Assembly (NCBI GenBank): GCA_031285215.1
Contig: JAITWQ010000201.1
Coordinates: 1-5,767 of the forward strand
Length of the DNA: 5,767 nucleotides
Direction of reading: 5' to 3'
Source: Syntrophobacterales bacterium
GTDB lineage: Bacteria > Desulfobacterota > Syntrophia > Syntrophales > JAAYKM01
In this document: positions 1 through 4,248 of the stretch, piece by piece
Numbering within the stretch: position 1 is the stretch's first letter
Layout of the letters: every line of letters begins with the position of its first letter
The notes under the pieces: model-generated
What the model was told of the DNA's origin: nothing
The model's database searches: none
The model's input: only the letters and a program-made list of their open reading frames with translations
Program-made: the position numbers and the translations under genes

Positions 1-343
1 AGTGAGTGGGAATGACTGCAATAATTTTACTTTTCAATGATTGTGTTACCCAATCAATCAGTTTGCAAGAAGTTTCATTGTCTGCCGGTGTATCGAAAAT
101 TATGGCTTCATTATCTTTAACGACAATCATTCCGTTGCAAGAAACTTTTCCGAAGCCCTCGGAATCAAGAAATGAAATATGCTGATACACGTACTCTGAA
201 ATCTGATTGATTAACAGTGTCTCGGACTTATATACTTCTCTCTCTGTTTTCGTTTCTTTGCTGCATAAACTGTCAATTTGTGCATTTGAGTTTACACAAC
301 TAAATGCTGTCAAAAGTATTATCAAAATTTTTGTCGTCATCAT
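1..343 (-). CDS. Subclass B1 metallo-beta-lactamase, N-terminal part (3' end off window)
   Basis: The reading frame opens at ATG 341-343, with a second ATG directly after it at 338-340, and stays open for 114 codons to the left edge. The protein begins with a lysine followed by a hydrophobic segment (KILIILLTAFSC) and a likely signal peptidase I site after NSNAQ, so export to the periplasm is expected; the Cys in AFSC makes a lipoprotein possible but the lipobox is poor. The mature part reads like the B1 family (CcrA, BlaB, IND): VYQHISFLD, then GKVSCNGMIVVKDNEAIIFD, TPADNETS, and finally AVIPTH. The last His is the first ligand of the HxHxD zinc motif, so the cut falls in the active site and the other ligands cannot be seen. 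Family members hydrolyse beta-lactams, usually including carbapenems, with two zinc ions. It lies 70 bp downstream of an exported-protein gene, with a partial repeat between. Membership of the B1 family is well supported; activity is inferred. Confidence 0.9.
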   Translation of the reverse strand, partial: MMTTKILIILLTAFSCVNSNAQIDSLCSKETKTEREVYKSETLLINQISEYVYQHISFLDSEGFGKVSCNGMIVVKDNEAIIFDTPADNETSCKLIDWVTQSLKSKIIAVIPTH

Positions 344-354
344 TCGCACTGAAT

Positions 355-391
355 TTTCTGCGGGCTACTGCCACCATTACGCCAAACCGCC
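355..391. repeat. Copy B of a 37-nt dispersed repeat (half of a palindromic element)
   Basis: This stretch matches 1239-1275 at 36 of 37 positions, in the same orientation; the one difference is A373 against G1257. It corresponds to one arm plus part of the loop of the large palindrome at 1169-1286; the opposite arm is absent here. It fills most of the 70-bp gap between the exported-protein gene and the beta-lactamase start. A short inverted repeat, cgcac at 345-349 and gtgcg at 397-401, flanks it. It may be a deleted or recombined copy of the full element. The repeat is seen directly; its mobility is inferred. Confidence 0.85.
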
Positions 392-413
392 TTGTTGTGC
401 GCAGGCATTCTTT

Positions 414-1082
414 TCAAAATTTTACTGCTCGTCTTTTCATTTCATGTTCCCAATGTCCAAAGTAAGCATGGTTATTTTCTTCTAATTTTCTCATAATACT
501 TTTTACTTGCTCAATAATGCTTAATGGCAAATCATAAAAATCTTTATCAATTTGTGTTGAACGACAAAAGTCCAAATCACAATTCTGATGGCGAATCGCA
601 TATTTTTTACCTTTATAGTAAATCAGAATTTTGACACGATACTTCTCTAAATCCTCATAACTTGCTCCATATACTATTATTGGTTCAACTAATCCGTCTT
701 TATCAATATCTGTAAACTGACAATACTTTGTCCAAAACCAAATCGAAGGCTCGCCTTCTACTACTGCATCATTGATTTCTATCACTTTCTCCAATTGATT
801 ATCGACAAGTTTGAAATGAAATGCTTTTATGTTTCGACATATTGTATCTCCGTCTGCAATTCCATCAAATCTTTCGGTAAAAGCCATTAAATAATTTCCT
901 GACTTATCACTGTACGAACATACTCGTCGAATTGGATATTGAATGTTGAATTTTGTCTTTACACTATCAGGAAACAATAGTTTTATTTCTTCCTTAGAAA
1001 GAATCTTGTCTAAACTATTTTCTTGTCCTAAAACTATGTGATTAATAGAAAGAAACAATAAAATAGTTACAATAATTTTCAT
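414..1082 (-). CDS. Exported Bacteroidota-type protein of unknown function (resembles M949_RS01915-type family)
   Basis: From ATG 1080-1082 the protein is 222 aa and starts with a clear signal peptide (MKIIVTILLFLSINHIVLGQ), predicted to be cleaved after LGQ or nearby. An in-frame ATG at 1098-1100 would add six residues (MTKLKQ) and is also possible; the longer GTG start at 1160 reaches towards the upstream repeat and would bury the signal peptide, so I reject it. The mature part has a segment CSYSDKSGNYLMAFTE, a centre with SIWFWTKYCQFTDIDKDG followed by EPIIVYG, then KILIYYKGKKYAIRHQN and a basic C-terminus. DIDKDG resembles calcium-binding or FG-GAP-like D-x-D-x-D-G loops. From memory, this architecture fits small Bacteroidota proteins that databases name M949_RS01915 family surface polysaccharide biosynthesis protein; that label is weakly founded and I do not assign a function. 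No catalytic motif is evident. It sits between the two repeat copies like a single-gene cassette. Confidence 0.75.
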   Translation of the reverse strand: MKIIVTILLFLSINHIVLGQENSLDKILSKEEIKLLFPDSVKTKFNIQYPIRRVCSYSDKSGNYLMAFTERFDGIADGDTICRNIKAFHFKLVDNQLEKVIEINDAVVEGEPSIWFWTKYCQFTDIDKDGLVEPIIVYGASYEDLEKYRVKILIYYKGKKYAIRHQNCDLDFCRSTQIDKDFYDLPLSIIEQVKSIMRKLEENNHAYFGHWEHEMKRRAVKF

Positions 1083-1168
1083 TTGTTTTAATTTTGTCAT
1101 AACGTCGTTTTTATTAAATTTAATCTTCTGAATCTTATCATGTTCTCGTGCGTTGCCCACTGCTTGCC

Positions 1169-1286
1169 GCTAACGTCCAAGCGGCTTGGCGTAGTGGCGG
1201 CTTCCACTGAACTTCACGTGGAAGACAAACTTCCAAACTTTCTGCGGGCTACTGCCGCCATTACGCCAAACCGCCAAATTCGTTGC
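1169..1286. repeat. Large imperfect palindrome (element A), attC-like architecture
   Basis: Two 33-nt arms, 1169-1201 and 1254-1286, are imperfect inverted copies separated by a 52-nt loop. The inner 21 nt pair at 19 positions (gcggcttggcgtagtggcggc against the reverse complement of 1254-1274). Next comes a poorly paired spacer, and the outer ends pair again as gctaacg / cgttgc with one bulged base. Paired ends with AAC...GTT, an unpaired spacer and an inner stem recall the layout of integron attC sites, though the outer boxes do not fit RYYYAAC/GTTRRRY well. The loop holds a further hairpin, cttccac 1201-1207 with gtggaag 1218-1224. The right arm plus adjoining loop recurs at 355-391. The structure is seen directly; a recombination role is inferred, and a dispersed MITE-like repeat is an alternative. 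Confidence 0.8.
1239..1275. repeat. Copy A of the 37-nt direct repeat
   Basis: This is the partner of 355-391, with 36 of 37 bases identical and the same orientation. It covers the end of the loop and most of the right arm of element A. Identity starts at tttctgcggg and ends exactly at ccgcc; the flanks differ on both sides. The right-hand boundary, 1275/1276, coincides with the point where methyltransferase homology ends, which suggests a true element edge. Confidence 0.85.
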
Positions 1287-1665
1287 TCACTTTCATATTC
1301 ATTTGGTGGTCAATGAGCCACATTGCCACTTCTGCAATTCGGACGGGAAATTATTCGTATTCAATGCCGTAAATTTGGTCAACGTCAATAAAACTTTCGC
1401 CTGTTTTATTTAATGTTCGCAACACTTCCAATTCGAGCAAACGCAACTCGCGGTAGGTGATTACCAAAAAATTACCACAGCCGCAGGCTGGGTCTAAAAA
1501 ACGGAGGACGCTCAATTTTTTGTGAAATTCTTTCAACAAGGGGGCACGCCCCCTTGTTAAACCCCTTGCTTTGATTGTTTCAAATTCACGCCAAAATTCG
1601 TCAAGAAAAAGCGGTTTAATAAGTTTTAAAATGTTGGTTTCGCTTGTGTGTCGCACCGCACGCAC
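1276..1665 (-). pseudogene. Remnant of a type IIG/PglX-like N6-adenine DNA methyltransferase
   Basis: The frame contains HTSETNILKLIKPLFLDEFW, then FLDPACGCGNFLV (1459-1497; SAM-binding motif I, normally DPACGSGNF), then TYRELRLLELEVLR and DVDQIYGIEYE. These are typical of the large class I SAM-dependent methyltransferases of type IIG restriction-modification and BREX-like systems, which exceed 800 aa; here only about 125 codons remain. A TAA at 1351-1353 interrupts the frame where the family usually has a second Glu (EYEEFP), yet the same frame continues with FPVRIAEVAMWLIDHQMN and VSNEFG, so it is a nonsense codon inside former coding sequence. Homology stops at 1276 where repeat element A begins, before the catalytic NPP[FY] motif. 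The 5' side has no genuine start: homology begins about 1650, and the GTG at 1663-1665 is incidental. A palindrome interrupts the frame at 1535-1558. No restriction or target-recognition part is visible, so no activity is expected. Confidence 0.85.
1535..1558. repeat. Perfect 10-bp inverted repeat with 4-nt loop, inserted in frame
   Basis: The bases aacaaggggg (1535-1544), cacg (1545-1548) and cccccttgtt (1549-1558) form an exact hairpin. A related tract, accccttg (1561-1568), lies beside it, so the inserted unit may extend to about 1569. On the minus strand it is read in frame through the methyltransferase remnant as LTRGRAPLL, a basic and proline-containing stretch between FETIKA and KEFHKK where I would expect the family to have only a short linker. 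This is the behaviour of palindromic elements that insert into coding sequence without breaking the frame, as known for Rickettsia palindromic elements. It could alternatively be a fortuitous hairpin or, after decay of the gene, act as a terminator-like stem, but no T-run follows on either strand. Confidence 0.75.
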
Positions 1666-1736
1666 GATGAAATCTCCCCCAAATGATTTGTCGGCGGCGG
1701 CGTGGCGAACGCTCCTGACCGGCGGGCGATAGGACG
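1654..1736. other. Seam between AT-rich and GC-rich blocks
   Basis: These 83 bp between the methyltransferase homology and the radC stop carry no recognisable gene. Base composition changes here: 1680-1730 is full of cgg/ggc triplets, whereas sequence to the left is AT-rich. The methyltransferase frame stays open through it, but the translation (VRSVRHAAADKSFGG and so on) does not look like that family. I see no convincing rho-independent terminator after radC, no tRNA, and no obvious target-site duplication. It may be a transfer boundary or an assembly join. Confidence 0.6.
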
Positions 1737-2552
1737 CTAACCGTTAATAAAACCTTCTTCGCGGAAGCTGAAAGCGTCATTGCCGCCAATGATCAGGTGA
1801 TCATGAACGGCAATATTCAACACAGATGCCGATTTAATGATGGAATGGGTCAGCTGAATATCTGCCGGTGATGGTTCCAGATAGCCGGAGGGGTGGTTGT
1901 GAACCAGAATAATGGCGGATGCCTTTTTCTGCAGTGCTTGCTCCAAAACCTTGCGCGGATAAACAATGGCCTGATTGACAATGCCCTCGGCAATTATTTC
2001 CATATCAATGATCCGGTTCTGGGGCGTCAGATAGATCACACAGAATCGCTCATCTTTGACGCCACCGAAGAGGGAGCGGCAATAATTGATCAATTCTTCC
2101 GTACAGGAGATTTGCTCCTTCTCCCTTGCCTTTTCGCCGAGATAGAGTGTTCCCATTTTCCGCACAACTTTAAGCAAGACAGCCGAGGTCATACCAATTT
2201 CCGGAATCCGAACAAGCTCATCAAGGGAGGCGTCCATAACGCCATTGAGGGTGGAAAATTTTTTCAGTAATGCCTTAGCAATGGGTTTCACATCTTTGCG
2301 CGGAATGGCATATCCCAGCAATAGTTCCAGAATTTCGTAATCCGCCAGATGGGCGTCATCCAGAATAAACCGCTCTCTTAAACGCCGGCGATGTCCATGA
2401 TAATGGGGCGCCTCTTTTTTATCCTCTGAATGTTTTTTCCCGGAAGGCGTCTCTGCGGAAACAAAAGAACTGGCGGCAACATTTTCCTCGTCAGGAACGG
2501 TGAAAATATCAGGTGTTTTACCTTCAGGAAGGGTCACGATTGTTTCTCCCAT
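1737..2552 (-). CDS. radC: RadC family JAMM-domain protein (UPF0758)
   Basis: The protein is 271 aa from ATG 2550-2552. Residues 1-48 are a variable, charged, low-complexity extension. The conserved part starts at HYHGHRRRLRERF (50-62), followed by DYEILELLLGYAIPRKDVKPIA and a helix-hairpin-helix-like segment LVRIPEIGMTSAVLLKVV (113-130). The C-terminal RadC/JAMM domain (about 150-271) has the metal motif HNHPSG (218-223), the spaced PSPAD with Asp231, and DHLIIG (251-256). Family length is usually about 225 aa; the difference is the N-terminal extension, which is common in proteobacterial forms with the PHYHGHR start. Despite its name, a direct role in DNA repair is not established; the fold predicts zinc binding and possible metalloprotease or nuclease-like activity. 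It is the last gene of the apparent operon, 27 bp after ispG, with only a weak ribosome-binding site. Its stop marks the end of the GC-rich block. Confidence 0.95.
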   Translation of the reverse strand: MGETIVTLPEGKTPDIFTVPDEENVAASSFVSAETPSGKKHSEDKKEAPHYHGHRRRLRERFILDDAHLADYEILELLLGYAIPRKDVKPIAKALLKKFSTLNGVMDASLDELVRIPEIGMTSAVLLKVVRKMGTLYLGEKAREKEQISCTEELINYCRSLFGGVKDERFCVIYLTPQNRIIDMEIIAEGIVNQAIVYPRKVLEQALQKKASAIILVHNHPSGYLEPSPADIQLTHSIIKSASVLNIAVHDHLIIGGNDAFSFREEGFING

Positions 2553-2579
2553 TGCCCGTTTTGGATATCGCCCGCGAGA

Positions 2580-3647
2580 TCATGGAATACTTTCCCCCGT
2601 TAACCGCCTGATCCCTTCAAGAAGAGTAGAAACAAAATCTTTTTCCCTGATCTTCTGCACTACTTTTCCCCTCTCAAACAACATGCCCGTTCCCTTACCG
2701 CCGGCAATACCGATATCAGCATCGGCGGCCTCACCCGGCCCATTGACCACACAACCCATAAGAGCTATTTTCAAGGGCGTTTTCATTTTCGCCAGCCTTT
2801 TTTCCACCTCTTCTACCAGATCAAGGAGAGAAATTTCACAGCGTCCGCAAGTAGGGCAGGAAATGATCTCCGGCCCACGCCGGCGCATTTTCAGGGAGCT
2901 TAAAATGCCATAGGCAACCGTCATTTCCTGAACGGGGTCTCCCGTCACGGAAACACGGATCGTATCGCCAATGCCGTCGCTCAGGAGCATACCAATACCC
3001 AATGAGGAACGAATGGCGGACTGCAAAACTGTTCCCGCTTCCGTAATGCCAAGATGGAGAGGGTAATCGCTCCTTTCGGAAAACATCCGGCAGGCTTCGA
3101 TGGTGGTAAAGACATCGGACGATTTCAGGGACACCTTCAAGCGCGAAAGGCCAAGGTTTTCCACATACACAACGGCGCGTAAAGCGCTTTCCACAAGGGC
3201 CTCCGGAATTGGGCCGCCATATTTCCGCAAAAGATCCTTTTCCAGGGAACCGCTGTTTATCCCCAGACGGATACAAACATCCCGCTCTTTCGCCGCCTTG
3301 ATAATCCCGGCAAACTTATCTTTGGCAATATTGCCCGGATTGATGCGAATCCCCTGTACGCCCTCCTTTATCGCCTCCAGAGCCAGATGATCATGGAAGT
3401 GAATATCGGCAATAACCGGCAGACAGGAACGCACACAAATCTCCCGTAAACACCGGGCTGCATGTTGGTCGGGAACGGCAAGACGCACCAGCTCGCAGCC
3501 GGCGTCAGCTAACCTGTCAATCTGGTTTAAGGTAGAAGATATGTCACGGGTATCCGTGGACGTCATGGACTGCACCACGACAGGAGCCCCTCCTCCTATC
3601 TGTACAGGCCCGACATAAACCGGACGGGTTAATCGCCTCTGTTTCAC
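2580..3647 (-). CDS. ispG: 4-hydroxy-3-methylbut-2-en-1-yl diphosphate synthase (IspG/GcpE)
   Basis: IspG converts methylerythritol cyclodiphosphate (MEcPP) to HMBPP, the penultimate step of the cytosolic MEP pathway for isoprenoid precursors, using a [4Fe-4S] cluster and two electrons from ferredoxin or flavodoxin. The protein is 355 aa, a normal length for the bacterial two-domain form. It has the family start RPVYVGPVQIGGGAPVVVQSMT (broken here only for description; residues 8-29), a TIM-barrel with ADIHFH (80-85) and RINPGNI (101-107), GITEAG (200-205), and the C-terminal cluster domain with CPTCGR (Cys264, Cys267), GCVVNGPGE (Cys299, Glu306): all four expected ligands are present. The start is GTG 3645-3647; an overlapping ATG at 3647-3649 is immediately followed by TGA and is out of frame. 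It lies 16 bp after iorB with no strong ribosome-binding site, so it may be translated by coupling. Sharing a transcript with another ferredoxin-dependent enzyme is compatible with anaerobic life. Confidence 0.97.
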   Translation of the reverse strand: MKQRRLTRPVYVGPVQIGGGAPVVVQSMTSTDTRDISSTLNQIDRLADAGCELVRLAVPDQHAARCLREICVRSCLPVIADIHFHDHLALEAIKEGVQGIRINPGNIAKDKFAGIIKAAKERDVCIRLGINSGSLEKDLLRKYGGPIPEALVESALRAVVYVENLGLSRLKVSLKSSDVFTTIEACRMFSERSDYPLHLGITEAGTVLQSAIRSSLGIGMLLSDGIGDTIRVSVTGDPVQEMTVAYGILSSLKMRRRGPEIISCPTCGRCEISLLDLVEEVEKRLAKMKTPLKIALMGCVVNGPGEAADADIGIAGGKGTGMLFERGKVVQKIREKDFVSTLLEGIRRLTGESIP

Positions 3648-3663
3648 ATCAGCCCCGCTGTGG

Positions 3664-4245
3664 TCAGGATGCCTTTCGCCCCTGAGAAAAGGCCTTCAAG
3701 TTGGCCTCCAGCACTTTGGCGGGGAAGGCCTCACGGAAAACCGCATCCCATATCTCTTCCGCAAAATCAAGCCATACGGAAAGAGCGCCCAGCATGGCCG
3801 TGTTTTCCGCCTTAATATTGCCGGCGTCCCTGGCGATCTGAACCGCATTTACCTCCTGGACATGGGGCGTCCAGCGGCGAGCCGTATCGGCCACCTGTTC
3901 GGGGTAATCCGCCTCGCCAAGATTAACGATCGGCGGATAAAGCTCCTGATCGCTCAGGATGACACGACCGCCCGGCCGGATATAATCCAGATAGCGGAGA
4001 ACCTCCAGACGCTCAAAAGCAACGAGAATATCCACATCTCCCTTGGCGGACAGGGGCGAATAGACCTTTTTCCCGTAACGCACATGGCTGGTTACGCTTC
4101 CGCCCCGCTGGGCCATACCGTGGACTTCGCTCTTCTTGACGTCAAAGCCAGCGCGCATGGCCACTTCACACAGAATATCACTGGCGCGGATGATGCCCTG
4201 CCCTCCGACGCCGACCATATAAATATTGGTTATTTTATTTTCCAT
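3664..4245 (-). CDS. iorB: Indolepyruvate:ferredoxin oxidoreductase, beta (gamma-domain) subunit
   Basis: The 193-aa protein is the small subunit of the IorAB complex, matching the gamma-type domain of 2-oxoacid:ferredoxin oxidoreductases. It shows NIYMVGVGGQGI near the N-terminus (7-18, glycine-rich loop), SEVHGMAQRGGSV (39-51) and ENTAMLGAL (147-155), all diagnostic, at the usual length of about 190-200 aa. With IorA it oxidatively decarboxylates aryl pyruvates (indole-, phenyl-, hydroxyphenylpyruvate) to aryl-acetyl-CoA while reducing ferredoxin; the complex is cytosolic and oxygen-sensitive. ATG 4243-4245 is preceded by a strong GGAGG lying inside the last codons of iorA, and only 3 bp separate the iorA stop from this start, so the two genes are co-transcribed and probably translationally coupled. 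The gene is intact and its composition matches iorA and ispG. Confidence 0.95.
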   Translation of the reverse strand: MENKITNIYMVGVGGQGIIRASDILCEVAMRAGFDVKKSEVHGMAQRGGSVTSHVRYGKKVYSPLSAKGDVDILVAFERLEVLRYLDYIRPGGRVILSDQELYPPIVNLGEADYPEQVADTARRWTPHVQEVNAVQIARDAGNIKAENTAMLGALSVWLDFAEEIWDAVFREAFPAKVLEANLKAFSQGRKAS

Positions 4246-4248
4246 TGT

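Noticed and set aside
207..485. Plus-strand open frame of 92 codons
   Set aside because: It is antisense to the beta-lactamase N-terminus, the repeat and the 3' end of the exported-protein gene, and shows no coherent protein character apart from hydrophobic runs mirrored from the other strand.
1102..1125. taaattta on the minus strand as a Bacteroidota -7 promoter box (TAnnTTTG)
   Set aside because: The last base does not fit, and I find no TTTG at the expected -33 position; in AT-rich DNA this match is not convincing.
1083..1160. N-terminal extension of the exported protein to the GTG at 1160
   Set aside because: It would place 26 hydrophilic residues before a clear signal peptide and starts next to the repeat element; ATG 1082 or 1100 is far more natural.
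1690..1730. GC-rich tract downstream of radC as a rho-independent terminator
   Set aside because: No stable stem of useful length is followed by a T-run on the minus strand.
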